Shown here piece by piece: positions 17,992 through 26,589 of a stretch of 64,000 bases of DNA. The first letter of the stretch is position 1. Every line of letters begins with the position of its first letter. The notes beneath the pieces were generated by a model. That model was not told the DNA's origin, did not search any database, and saw only the letters and a list, made by a program, of their open reading frames with translations. The position numbers and the translations under genes are program-made. This DNA comes from JAFNAG01 sp963824985 (lineage in GTDB: Bacteria; Acidobacteriota; UBA6911): assembly GCA_963824985.1 (NCBI GenBank), contig CAWGRQ010000001.1:62001-126000 (forward strand), in the 5' to 3' direction.

Positions 17992-18849
17992 CTACTTGCG
18001 GCCTGTAGTCGGCAGTGCAACCTTCGCGGTCGCCCGCCTGACTTCGTTTTGAATCACTCTGTTGCCCGGATATTCCTTCTCCATTTCTTTCAACAGCGCC
18101 AGCGCCTGCGCAACCTTGTCCTCCCGTAAATATATCACCGACAGGAGGATCCTGGCGAACGGGGGGTAATAACGCCCCCCCTCCACAACCTTCTTCAGGT
18201 TCTCTTCCGCTTTGGCCTTGCTTCCTTCGATCTGGTCGAAACGAATAAAGAGCCGGTAGAAAAAATTGAGGTTGCTGACCACATATTCCACAGCCCCCAG
18301 CGTGAGGTAGGCGTCATAGCACGGCGGTTGCATGGCCAGCAGCTTGCGGGCATACCCCTGGGCTTCCTTGGACAGGGAGTAGGTACGGAGGTATTTTTTC
18401 TCCACCAGGCCCGCATAGTCCGTCTCAACGCCGGCAGCCATGCATAAGGCAAACATGGCGTTCGCGTCGTTCGGTTCCACGGCCAGGCGCGCCAGGGCGA
18501 TCTTCCTCGCTTCGGCGGTTACCTGCAAGAGCCGTGCGCGGGCCACCGGATCCGGTTTGACCTTTTTCCGGTCGGTGACCTTGTCGTCGTTTTCAAAGAA
18601 CTCTATTTCCAGAATGTTCAAGCGGTCGAACTCGGAAAACAGGTAGGCGGCGCCCTGCACGGAATAAATCAGGGGATTCTCGGGGTGGGCGCGGAGTTCT
18701 TCATCGAGAATGGCATGCGCCCCGGCGAAGTCAAGGTTGTACATGCGGTTGAATGCACGGTCGATGGCCGTGGGGGCAGGAGGTTCCGCTGCCCTCCCCG
18801 CTGACGCGGCGGCCAAGAGCAGTCCCAATGCGCAGACCAGTTTCTTCAT
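17992..18849 (-). CDS. Periplasmic tetratricopeptide-like protein
   Basis: 285 residues with a signal peptide (KKLVCALGLLLAAASAGRAA). The rest is helical with weak TPR-like units: FNRMYNLDFAGAHAILDEEL, AHPENPLIYSVQGAAYLF, and at the end ILLSVIYLREDKVAQALAL followed by MEKEYPGNRVIQNE. It starts at ATG 18849; TTG 18861 is in frame. No specific function is recognised. It is convergent with cerR at a 9-nt gap and heads away from the forward arm. Periplasmic scaffolding or envelope lipid handling is only an inference from position. Confidence 0.65.
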   Translation of the reverse strand: MKKLVCALGLLLAAASAGRAAEPPAPTAIDRAFNRMYNLDFAGAHAILDEELRAHPENPLIYSVQGAAYLFSEFDRLNILEIEFFENDDKVTDRKKVKPDPVARARLLQVTAEARKIALARLAVEPNDANAMFALCMAAGVETDYAGLVEKKYLRTYSLSKEAQGYARKLLAMQPPCYDAYLTLGAVEYVVSNLNFFYRLFIRFDQIEGSKAKAEENLKKVVEGGRYYPPFARILLSVIYLREDKVAQALALLKEMEKEYPGNRVIQNEVRRATAKVALPTTGRK

Positions 18850-18878
18850 CCCTTGCCCCAAAACTCCACAACCCCAAA

Positions 18879-19457
18879 CTATATCGACTTTTTGATCTCC
18901 TGAGGATCACAAATTACGGGCGCGGAGCCGATTACTGAGCGCTTTGGCAACTCGACTGGCAGCGGCAGAGCTCTCAGGAGATAAAAGAAGAATAATGCAA
19001 TTAGAAGATAGTATCCGTACAACCACGGCGGGGCATGCATCGCGTTGAACTGGGGCAGGAGCGGGGCATAGGTCTGGAAATCGTGCAGTTTCATATGAAC
19101 AAAATTGGATCCGGTGATCTCGAGTATGATCACGATCGGGAAACTGCAGAAGAAATACAGGGCTGCTCCCGGGGCAATCCGCAACTTATCGGCCACCCAG
19201 AGGTGAGCTGCGTACAGCGACGTCAAGCCTATGCCCCAGGTGATGATGACGGCGAAACTGACATAGGAAATATAGAGCGCAATATTCGGCGTGTAATGGT
19301 TGATTTCCTGGCCGAGCGGAATCTGCGCTGCGAAACCCGTCAGACAGGCGATCAGAAATACGACCGTGTTTCTTCTGGGGTCCTGTTTGAAGATGAAAGT
19401 GAAGATGCAGAAGGTAAGCGCCAGGATGATGAGGAGTTTGAATTCGGCAACGGTCAT
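18879..19457 (-). CDS. Polytopic membrane protein of unknown function
   Basis: 192 residues with five to six hydrophobic helices (FKLLIILALTFCIFTFIF, NTVVFLIACLTGFAAQIPL, IALYISYVSFAVIITWGIG, ALYFFCSFPIVIILEITGSN, and a last YGYYLLIALFFFYLLRALPL). ATG 19457 is preferred over the longer frame. The HMKLHDFQTYAPLLPQF loop holds polar residues between two helices and might be a substrate site. I do not recognise the family. It lies between the TPR-like gene and a radical SAM gene on the same strand, so it may act with either. Confidence 0.6.
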   Translation of the reverse strand: MTVAEFKLLIILALTFCIFTFIFKQDPRRNTVVFLIACLTGFAAQIPLGQEINHYTPNIALYISYVSFAVIITWGIGLTSLYAAHLWVADKLRIAPGAALYFFCSFPIVIILEITGSNFVHMKLHDFQTYAPLLPQFNAMHAPPWLYGYYLLIALFFFYLLRALPLPVELPKRSVIGSAPVICDPQEIKKSI

Positions 19458-19692
19458 CTGAACTGCTGGCCTTGCGCGTGCCTGTCCGGAGGATGGTACA
19501 GCCGGCACGCATAACGGCTCTCTTCCTCAACCTGATGAACAAAATGAAGTCAATCGAAGATACCAGTCCCGGGAGCGGAGCGTCAAGAAAATCCTCGGCC
19601 GGCCCTATCCGAGCCGGGGCGAGCGCCGGCACCCTGATGCATCACCCGCCCGGCCTGGTTATCGACGCGCGCGGTGCCGGGCGACCCGAAAA

Positions 19693-20952
19693 TCAGCACC
19701 CTTTCCGATCGCTCTCATTGCTCTTCACGGCCACGGTTTCCGGTTCCGGCTGTTCTGTTTTGGCCGTCATCGAGAGGAAGCCGCCGAAGAGGCGATATTC
19801 ATCCATCCGGCAGGAGTTGATCAGCTTCCCTTCGTAAATGGTCATGTCCGGGCAGCTGTCGCACATATCCGCCCTGCCGTCCGGCAGGACGTCGGGGGCC
19901 TGAATGATGCCGATGCTTTGCAGATAAAGACCTCCGAACAGCCGCCCCGGGTGCCGTAAAACATCTTTGAGCCATCTGCGGGCCGCCTGGCGCACGCCTC
20001 GGTCCAGGGGCGAGAGCAGGAACACCTTGGCGCCGACTCGCGCGGATGAAAGGTAAGCCACATAAGTGCCCTTCAGGGCATGATGCCCCGCCTGGGTGAT
20101 CTCCATCGTCCGCTTGCCGACCGAGCCATACATCCGTTTCCGGGAGCCGATGACCGCGGCGGCCAGCCACTTGTACGAGGAGTGAAGAATGGTGCCGCCC
20201 AGGTACCCGGAAGGTTCGTATTCCGGACACGTCTCCTTGATGATCTGGTAAACCTCCGGGGAAGTAATGAACTTCTCGTCGAACTGCTCGCGGGCATAAC
20301 TGAGCTGCCCCAAATCTACGCCGCGATCCGCCGAGTCCCGGGCCATATGCGTGGAGGTGGTCGCCGTGCGATAGGTGATGAAAACCAATCCGTGCACCCG
20401 GTCGATGTTGGCTTGCGCCCACTTCACCACATCGGGGATCTCATGGTAGGTGGAGGGATAGACCGTGGAGTTGAAAATGATGTATCCGGCCCGCTCAGCG
20501 GCGACCATCTCTGCGTAGTGCTGGCGCAGCTCATTCAGGTCGCGCTCGGTCTTGTTCTTCCAGTGGGGGCGGTTCTGATGACTGTCGATGTGGATGGTGA
20601 AGCCCGCCAGGCCTGCCTTTTTCAGTTCGCGCAGGATTTCGGGGGTCAGAGCCATGGCGTTGGTCAGGATGACGGGCTTGATTCCGTTTTCGGCAATGTG
20701 GGCCACGAGGTCAACGATCTGCGGGTGGAGCAGCGGCTCGCCGCCGGCTATGGATACATTATCCGGATTGCGCCACTGTTTGAAAAACGCAATTTCCTCC
20801 TTCAGCTGCTCCAGCGTCTTGTGCCCGGTCATATGCTGGCGATAGCACCCCTCGCAGTGAATGTTGCAGATATCGGTCACTTCCAGCCAGGCGATGGGGT
20901 TGTCGTTCAGTGACCAGGGGAGGCGGTAGAGGTTGCGTTTGTCGAGCTCCAT
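19693..20952 (-). CDS. Radical SAM protein of unknown substrate
   Basis: 419 residues from ATG 20952 (GAGGAG 7 nt upstream). Cluster motif CNIHCEGC (Cx3Cx2C), SAM-binding IAGGEPLLHP, then PVILTNAMAL and TIHIDSHQNRP as in the radical SAM barrel. The C-terminus carries MCDSCPDMTIYEGKLINSC, three further Cys that could hold an auxiliary cluster. No B12 domain. The substrate is unknown. Its place in the lipid island next to a membrane protein suggests a lipid substrate. Divergent from the PA2779 gene, with the promoters in the 187-bp gap. Confidence 0.82.
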   Translation of the reverse strand: MELDKRNLYRLPWSLNDNPIAWLEVTDICNIHCEGCYRQHMTGHKTLEQLKEEIAFFKQWRNPDNVSIAGGEPLLHPQIVDLVAHIAENGIKPVILTNAMALTPEILRELKKAGLAGFTIHIDSHQNRPHWKNKTERDLNELRQHYAEMVAAERAGYIIFNSTVYPSTYHEIPDVVKWAQANIDRVHGLVFITYRTATTSTHMARDSADRGVDLGQLSYAREQFDEKFITSPEVYQIIKETCPEYEPSGYLGGTILHSSYKWLAAAVIGSRKRMYGSVGKRTMEITQAGHHALKGTYVAYLSSARVGAKVFLLSPLDRGVRQAARRWLKDVLRHPGRLFGGLYLQSIGIIQAPDVLPDGRADMCDSCPDMTIYEGKLINSCRMDEYRLFGGFLSMTAKTEQPEPETVAVKSNESDRKGC

Positions 20953-21139
20953 GTAAATCTCCTCAATGCGCTCGCGGCAATCGGAAAAACTCTGATTATA
21001 GCACGGTGAACCCCGATTCAAACTGCGCGGCCAGAACCCTTAACAATTGCTTGCCTTAGGCACTGACCTCTGTTAGGGTCAGGCCTGCGAGTCAACACTT
21101 TTTCTTTTATGACCAAAACCCAATCCAAAGGAGTCGAGC

Positions 21140-21589
21140 ATGAACGTGCGTAGTTTTCTGGCATGCATCACCGTATTTGCCGTCTTCTTTATGTACTCGA
21201 CACAAGATCTGCAGGCCGCGGATCAGGCTCAGGCATCCCGCGTGCATGCGGTTTCGCAGGCGGATCTCCATCAAGCAGTCCAGGTTTCTCACACGCAGGC
21301 AAGTGACGCTCGGAAGGCGGTCCACGATTTCCTGGCTCGCCCTGAGGTCACGACTCAGATTCAGCGTTTTGGCGTCACGCCCGAACGTCTGATGACTCGG
21401 GTTTCCATGCTGAGCGACAGCGATGTGCTTCAACTGGAAAAGCAGATCATGAACGCCGATCTTCAGAAGGAGACTGCCGGGCTCAGCGGGGCCGCCATCG
21501 CCCTCATCGTGATCGGTGGTGTGGCAGCCATGGTCCTTATTCTCTACCTCGCGTACCGAGCTTCGGACGAAACGATTTATTATTACTAA
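21140..21589 (+). CDS. PA2779-family small membrane protein
   Basis: 149 residues, with RBS AAAGGAG 7 nt upstream. Signal sequence (FLACITVFAVFFMYSTQDLQAA), a mostly helical periplasmic part (DARKAVHDFLARPEVTTQIQ, RFGVTPERLMTRVSMLSD) and a C-terminal membrane helix (AAIALIVIGGVAAMVLILYL) followed by a Tyr-rich end. This is the layout of the PA2779 family, nearly always next to a C39-type cysteine peptidase of the PA2778 family, as here. The function of the pair is unknown. Confidence 0.75.
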   Translation: MNVRSFLACITVFAVFFMYSTQDLQAADQAQASRVHAVSQADLHQAVQVSHTQASDARKAVHDFLARPEVTTQIQRFGVTPERLMTRVSMLSDSDVLQLEKQIMNADLQKETAGLSGAAIALIVIGGVAAMVLILYLAYRASDETIYYY

Positions 21590-21673
21590 CCTGCACCATC
21601 GGGGCCACATCTGCTCATGCTTCAGCGGGAGCGAGCGGAAAGAGATCGCGGAAGCGCATACAGGAGGGTTCTC

Positions 21674-22180
21674 ATGCCTGTGGCGGGTGTGGCCCTGCTC
21701 TTCTCAATGGCTCCGGCGGGGGCCGCAGCCTGGCAACGTCAACGCGTGTTGCTGGAGGTTCCGCTGATCAAGCAGCCATACATGCAGTGTCTGGTTGCTT
21801 CCGTGTCGATGGTATTGAAATACTGGGGTTGCGACATAACCCCGGACGCGATCGCACAACAGGTCCCGGTGTACAAGGATGGCACCACCGGCCGGGACCT
21901 GGCAGTCTTCGTCGAAACCATCGGGTTTCGAGGATTCCTGATTCAACCCCCTTTTGCGGATCTGCTGGACCACCTGGAGAAACAGCGCCCGCTGGTGGTT
22001 ACAGTGCCTGAGCGCGGTACAGCGCGACACGCGATGGTGCTCGTGGGATTTGATCCCGGCCACGATGCCGTTTGGCTCAATGATCCGGTGACCGGTGAAT
22101 GCAAATCACAGGCTATGACTTCTTTTCGCGCGAACTGGGAGAAGGGGGGGCGGTGGACTTTCCTGATCGTGCCGAAGTAG
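21674..22180 (+). CDS. PA2778-type C39-like cysteine peptidase
   Basis: 168 residues from ATG 21674, preceded by AGGAGGG at 6 nt; the frame is open to 21617. Signal peptide PVAGVALLFSMAPAGAAA. Papain-like C39 fold with catalytic Cys in PYMQCLVASVSMVLKYWG, His in ARHAMVLVGFD and Asn/Asp in VWLNDPVTGE. PA2778-family proteins often carry C-terminal TPRs, which here are found in the next gene instead. It probably cleaves a short peptide in the periplasm. Part of a PA2779-PA2778-TPR/barrel set. Confidence 0.8.
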   Translation: MPVAGVALLFSMAPAGAAAWQRQRVLLEVPLIKQPYMQCLVASVSMVLKYWGCDITPDAIAQQVPVYKDGTTGRDLAVFVETIGFRGFLIQPPFADLLDHLEKQRPLVVTVPERGTARHAMVLVGFDPGHDAVWLNDPVTGECKSQAMTSFRANWEKGGRWTFLIVPK

Positions 22181-22193
22181 CCGGGCGGCTTCG

Positions 22194-23984
22194 ATGAATC
22201 GTCCACTGGCAGGATTTCTTCTCGCCGCCGCATTCATCTGGTTCGCCCCGGGGTTTGTGCCTTGCGCCGGGGCGGTTGCGGGGCAGAAGTCACAGGCAGA
22301 TCAGGGGAAAATCCTGCTGCAGCAAGCCCGCTATTCTGAAGCCGAGGAGATCTTCCGTGGCTGGGTGAGCGAGGATCCACGCAACGCGGAGGCTCACTTT
22401 TATCTCGCCCTCAGCCGCGCCCTGCAGGGAAATCTCGATCCGGCATTGAGCGGGTTCCAGGAGGCCCTGATCCTCTCCCCCGGCATGGCAGACGCCTGTT
22501 TTGAAATCGGAGGCGTGTACCTGCGGAAAAAGGAGCATCGTGAAGCTCTGCTGTGGGTCGAAAGGGGCCTTCAGCTGGAGCCCGGTAGCGAGTACGGGCT
22601 GGATCTGGCGGGCACCCTCAACTTCCTACTCGGTGCGAAGATCGAGGCGTTGCGGTATTGGAACCGGTTGGGGCGGCCCCACCTGACCGAGCTCCACATC
22701 AGTTCGGCGACCCAGAGCAATCGGCAACAGATTGCCGACGAGATCGATCTGAAGCCGGGATCCCTGCTGTCTCGGCTCGAGATTGAAAAAGCGCGCTGGC
22801 GCCTGCGCCAGCACGACTACATCCGCTCGGTGTCGTTCCTCCCGGTGCCGGGGCCACGGCCGGACGAGTATTCGCTGGATGTCCTGGTTGACGCGCGTAG
22901 AAAATTCGGAACTTTTCCCGAGTTCCTTGCCAATACGATCACCGGGATCGGCTTCGGGACTTATCGTCTCACCTATTGGAACCTGGCCGACAAGGGGGTG
23001 ACGATCAACTTGCCCCTGCGCTGGAAGCCGGATGCGCGTCTGGCCCAGCTCGAGCTCCGGGCACCCCGCCCAGGCCATCTGCGCGTGTATGCAGTGGCGG
23101 CCTACACCTGGAGGGACGAGTCGTGGAACCTGAATCCCTCGCTGGGACCCGATGCGCCCGTCGCTCGTCTTCGCCTGCATGAATTCGCAGTGTCGGCTCT
23201 GGTTCCCATCAGGGCGCCCCGTTTGTCGATCCGGATTGAACTCGCGGCCCGCCGGAGAACGGCCAAATCCCAGTCCGGGGGCGTCGGTGCCTCGTCGGGC
23301 GCACCAGGTAATCTTAGCGGCGCCGCCGGGATGACGTTTTCCAGGGCTCAAGATGTGGGTCCGACCTGGCAGCGGGTGTTCTGGTTGCGCATGACTCCGC
23401 GCGCGGATTTGCTCGATAGGCGCTCAATAACCGGATGGGGCTGGGAGAGTCACCTGCAGGCCGGAGTCGATTTCGGGCAGATCAAGGATCCGCAGAAGGA
23501 GAACCTCTCGCGTATATCGGTTTCCTGGGAAAGCCGTCTCGACCGCTGGTCCAAGGCAGGGCTCCAATCCACGCTCCGCTTCGGGATTCATGCCGGCCGT
23601 CTATCCCCTCGAGGCGTGCTCGAGGATCACTTCCTTTTGGGTGTTGGACCCGATGCCCGCTTTCAACTGCGGGCCCACCCGCTTTTCCAGGACGGCCGGT
23701 TCGGATCCACTCCTCTGGCCGGCAGTTTCATCCTGGGCAATCTCACCATCGCCCATGATTTGTTCACCTGGAAATGGGTGAGGCTCGGAGCGGTGATCTT
23801 CTGTGATGCGGCCTATATGCCGCGTCTGTATGCGGGCCAGGCTCTGAGGTCCACCGCCGTGGACACCGGGGCGGGACTCGAATTCGGGCTGTCCGGAATA
23901 CCCTCAGCCCGATTCACGCTTGCCTACGGGCACGACTGGCAAGGACGGCGCGACGTGGTCTACTTGTCGACATCGTTTCGTTGA
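22194..23984 (+). CDS. TPR plus outer-membrane beta-barrel protein
   Basis: 596 residues. Signal peptide, then about four TPR units (residues 35-150: ILLQQARYSEAEEIFRGWV, PRNAEAHFYLALSRALQGNL, SPGMADACFEIGGVYLRKKE). A POTRA-like stretch follows (LKPGSLLSRLEIEKARWRLR, QHDYIRSVSFLPVPG), and then an amphipathic beta-strand region to the end, YGHDWQGRRDVVYLSTSFR, with a terminal aromatic as in outer-membrane barrels. It resembles BamA/TamA-like (Omp85) proteins with a TPR head. It probably works with the preceding PA2779 and C39 genes, and may insert or export envelope material. Confidence 0.65.
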   Translation: MNRPLAGFLLAAAFIWFAPGFVPCAGAVAGQKSQADQGKILLQQARYSEAEEIFRGWVSEDPRNAEAHFYLALSRALQGNLDPALSGFQEALILSPGMADACFEIGGVYLRKKEHREALLWVERGLQLEPGSEYGLDLAGTLNFLLGAKIEALRYWNRLGRPHLTELHISSATQSNRQQIADEIDLKPGSLLSRLEIEKARWRLRQHDYIRSVSFLPVPGPRPDEYSLDVLVDARRKFGTFPEFLANTITGIGFGTYRLTYWNLADKGVTINLPLRWKPDARLAQLELRAPRPGHLRVYAVAAYTWRDESWNLNPSLGPDAPVARLRLHEFAVSALVPIRAPRLSIRIELAARRRTAKSQSGGVGASSGAPGNLSGAAGMTFSRAQDVGPTWQRVFWLRMTPRADLLDRRSITGWGWESHLQAGVDFGQIKDPQKENLSRISVSWESRLDRWSKAGLQSTLRFGIHAGRLSPRGVLEDHFLLGVGPDARFQLRAHPLFQDGRFGSTPLAGSFILGNLTIAHDLFTWKWVRLGAVIFCDAAYMPRLYAGQALRSTAVDTGAGLEFGLSGIPSARFTLAYGHDWQGRRDVVYLSTSFR

Positions 23985-24298
23985 CCTCGACAGGCCGCGC
24001 CGCGGAGTCCCAGTCCGCATCCACGCCGGCTGCGCCGCCGTTCGTAAGGCAGCCGGCGAATGCGTGGCGAGATGTCTTCACGCCCCACCTTGTCACCCCG
24101 GGCGTGAAAGCGCTGCCACGGCGGCCGCTTGGCCTTCGCACACCCCCGCTGGTTCGGAGCATTTTGAATGATTTCCGGACCGATAGGTGCTAGTGTAAAC
24201 TCACAATTAAAAGCAAGTTATTATCAATCCTCCAGAGGTCAACATTCTCCCTGGAATGCAAGCCGCGATTTTGAATTGTTGGGAAAGGAGCTGGCGAG
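23985..24298. other. Intergenic, no gene seen
   Basis: A GC-rich first part without credible coding, then an AT-rich stretch (24185-24235) that is a likely promoter zone for the next gene. No clear -35/-10 pair could be assigned. Confidence 0.5.
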
Positions 24299-25060
24299 AT
24301 GAATCATCGTAAAAGGACTGCAAGTGTTCTGATTTTCCTGGCCCTGATCTGGATGTGTTCCGCATGGACGGGCGCGCAGGAAAAGCCGCTCGATAATGCC
24401 GAGATTATCAAGCTGAAGACACTCAACATGGGTGATGCCGTGATCATCGGCAAGATCAAATCCGCCAAAGAGGTCAAGTTCGAAACCTCGACGGACGATC
24501 TGGTGAAACTCAAGGCGGCCGGCGTCAGCGACGCTGTGATTGCGGCGATGTTAGAGCGGCTGAGCGCACCCGCCGGTGCGGGCAAGCCGGCGGCCGGCGG
24601 ATCCGATCCCGCCGTTCAGCTTAAAACCAAAGATGGCAGTGTGGATCTCAAGGCCATCTTTGGCACCAAGAAGACTCAGGCGGCGATGTTTTCCGTGGTG
24701 AATTGGGTGCAGTTCAACGATCCCACCGCCAAAATCCGCATCCGGGATCCGCGACCCGTCATCCTGCTCGAGTCCGATAAAGATCCGCGAGGCGCCTGGT
24801 TCATCGTCCAGGTTTCCGTGAACGATAAAAAGAATGACGTGTATCGCTATTTCGATCTTGAGGGCGGGGGAGGGGTCTTTTCGAACGTCTGGTCGGGTGA
24901 GCCCGAAAAGGGCTCAATCGTAAAGTTCGAGGTAACGCAGGAAGGGCCGAACCTCTGGCGGCTGACTCCTCTCAAGGATCTCAAACCGGGCGAGTACGGA
25001 CTGTTTTCGGGCCGGAAGGAAGGAGAGGGAATTCTCTACGATTTCGGTATCGACAAATAG
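24299..25060 (+). CDS. Exported protein of unknown function
   Basis: 253 residues, with RBS AAAGGAG at 9 nt. Signal peptide VLIFLALIWMCSAWTGAQ. Residues 30-95 form a helical unit with two similar halves (NAEIIKLKTLNMGDAVIIGK and TDDLVKLKAAGVSDAVIAAM), a repeat seen in many acidobacterial and other secreted proteins with no assigned role. The C-terminal 150 residues are beta-rich with RIRDPRPVILLESDKDPRG and PGEYGLFSGRKEGEG. Monocistronic, by the gaps on both sides. Confidence 0.65.
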   Translation: MNHRKRTASVLIFLALIWMCSAWTGAQEKPLDNAEIIKLKTLNMGDAVIIGKIKSAKEVKFETSTDDLVKLKAAGVSDAVIAAMLERLSAPAGAGKPAAGGSDPAVQLKTKDGSVDLKAIFGTKKTQAAMFSVVNWVQFNDPTAKIRIRDPRPVILLESDKDPRGAWFIVQVSVNDKKNDVYRYFDLEGGGGVFSNVWSGEPEKGSIVKFEVTQEGPNLWRLTPLKDLKPGEYGLFSGRKEGEGILYDFGIDK

Positions 25061-25314
25061 TGCGCCCGGTATAAAGGGGGTTGCCGCTTTCCGATAAATT
25101 GGCAGTGACACCGAGGTAGTCGATTACGATCGGAACTCCTGAGGAATGCACCCGGGGCGCGGCGTGCCCTGCCCCGGCATTCCCTCCCCTCGATTCATGG
25201 GAGATGGACCCGCGAGTGTGGCCGCCGCGCAACCGCGGAAGGGATTTCGCAGATCAATATTGGATCATACGCCGGGTGCCGACACAGTTATTACTGCCCC
25301 GCGCGATCTCTGGC

Positions 25315-25513
25315 GTAATTGTTTAGCCAAATCAAATGGATGAAGAAGCAAAACGCAAAGACGCAAAGGCCCAAGGGCGCAAAGATCGACACTGAGCAAC
25401 AGGCGTGGGCGCAGCGCTTCGCGCTGGCGCATCCTTGCGTCTTTACGTTCTGCTGTTCAGCATCTGCTGAACCACCGGCTAAAGCCGGTAAGTTCCTTTT
25501 CGACTAAACAGAT
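25315..25513. repeat. CGCAAAG-heptamer palindromic element, copy 1
   Basis: Shares with 45972-46155 an identical left end (GTAATTGTTTAGCC, then an AAATGGATGAAGAAGC segment) followed by AACGCAAAGACGCAA. The right half holds the inverted TTGCGTCTTTACGTT and the shared CTGCTGTTCAGCATC, and ends in CTAAACAGATG. Ends and interior are both inverted repeats, so the RNA would fold into a long hairpin. No coding capacity. Confidence 0.75.
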
Positions 25514-25709
25514 GCTCTCTGGCTTGTCTTTCCTGCCATCCCCGGAATTTCCGCTGACTTTCATCCCGGCATCACCATGGTCACGGCCTTGGAGTAAACG
25601 GCAGTATAATTAGAACATCCTCATTCTTTATTTCTTGCTCGCGCGCCCCTGCGGTGGTGTAATCAGAATCCGGTGTTACATCAGCCAAATAAGACCAAAG
25701 GAGCTTCCC

Positions 25710-26165
25710 ATGTCGCAGCTGAAGAAAGTATCGCCTTTCATTGTTCTGGTTCTCGTCTTCTCTCTTGTGGTCTCTCCGCTCACGTACGCGCAGGAATCAA
25801 CGGCGACCGCGCCAACGGCCTCGTCGGTCGCGCCCGCGCCGGCCATGGCTCCGGAAACGGCGCCGGCGGCCCTGGCAAGTGACTGGTGGAAGGTGCCCGC
25901 AAATTCACGTACCACCTACCCCGGAAACGACGCCTTTTTCGATCCCGATCAGGCTACAGGTTCCAGGACTTGGACGAAAGGCGGAAAGGTCATGACGGGC
26001 ATTGGCCTGGCTATGGTTGGCATCGGGGCGATCATGATGGCGAAAGGTTCGTCCGAGGATGAGATTGGAGATTCGGGCCTGGCCATCGACTGGAAGGTTA
26101 CGGGGGGCCTCTGGATAGCCGGCGGCGCCGTGCTCGCCATCATCGGTCTGACCCGCAGGCACTAG
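25710..26165 (+). CDS. Small exported or membrane protein, unknown
   Basis: 151 residues from ATG 25710 with AAAGGAG 8 nt upstream; the longer frame from 25635 lacks support. Signal sequence FIVLVLVFSLVVSPLTYAQ, an Ala/Pro-rich linker, a short motif (SRTTYPGNDAFFDPDQATG) and two C-terminal membrane helices (GIGLAMVGIGAIMMA and GGLWIAGGAVLAIIGLTRR). A TATAAT at 25605-25610 could be its -10 box. Family not recognised. Confidence 0.6.
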   Translation: MSQLKKVSPFIVLVLVFSLVVSPLTYAQESTATAPTASSVAPAPAMAPETAPAALASDWWKVPANSRTTYPGNDAFFDPDQATGSRTWTKGGKVMTGIGLAMVGIGAIMMAKGSSEDEIGDSGLAIDWKVTGGLWIAGGAVLAIIGLTRRH

Positions 26166-26177
26166 ACTGCGCGGGAA

Positions 26178-26459
26178 CTACCCGGGGGTTGATTCGGTCA
26201 TCTTCGCCTGAATCGCGGAGGCGAGTGTGTTAATGGTCTGCCAGGCGCTTCGATCGAAGCGCCCGCTGACCAGTTTGATCCCGAATTTCTTTTCGATTTC
26301 CACGATCAACTGAAGGATGTCGATGGAGTCGATCTCCAGGTCTCCGTCCAGCAGCCGCAGATCATCATCCATCCGTTCAGGCGAGGAATCGGTGATGCGC
26401 AGACTCGACAATATCAACGGTTTGAGCTGATCCTTGATTTCTCTTTGATCCAATGCCAT
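26178..26459 (-). CDS. Acyl carrier protein
   Basis: 93 residues, four-helix ACP with the phosphopantetheine serine in GDLEIDSIDILQLI (Ser45). The acidic helix II (VEIEKKFGIKL) is typical. SD GGGGGG lies before the ATG. It is encoded in the reverse arm with PHP and FabG genes and is separate from the second ACP at 33.4 kb. Expected to carry the growing or finished acyl chain, perhaps for SPT or bCerS, as the dedicated ACP does in Caulobacter. Confidence 0.88.
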   Translation of the reverse strand: MALDQREIKDQLKPLILSSLRITDSSPERMDDDLRLLDGDLEIDSIDILQLIVEIEKKFGIKLVSGRFDRSAWQTINTLASAIQAKMTESTPG

Positions 26460-26589
26460 CGCCCCCCTGTTCTGATCGGGAATCGCTGAGCCTCCCGATT
26501 GCGGCTCGACTCCAACAGTATACTCAGAGTTCGTTCCTGCGGCATAGAGTTTTGCCTGGTAATCGATCCCATAAATACGCTGACGTATT

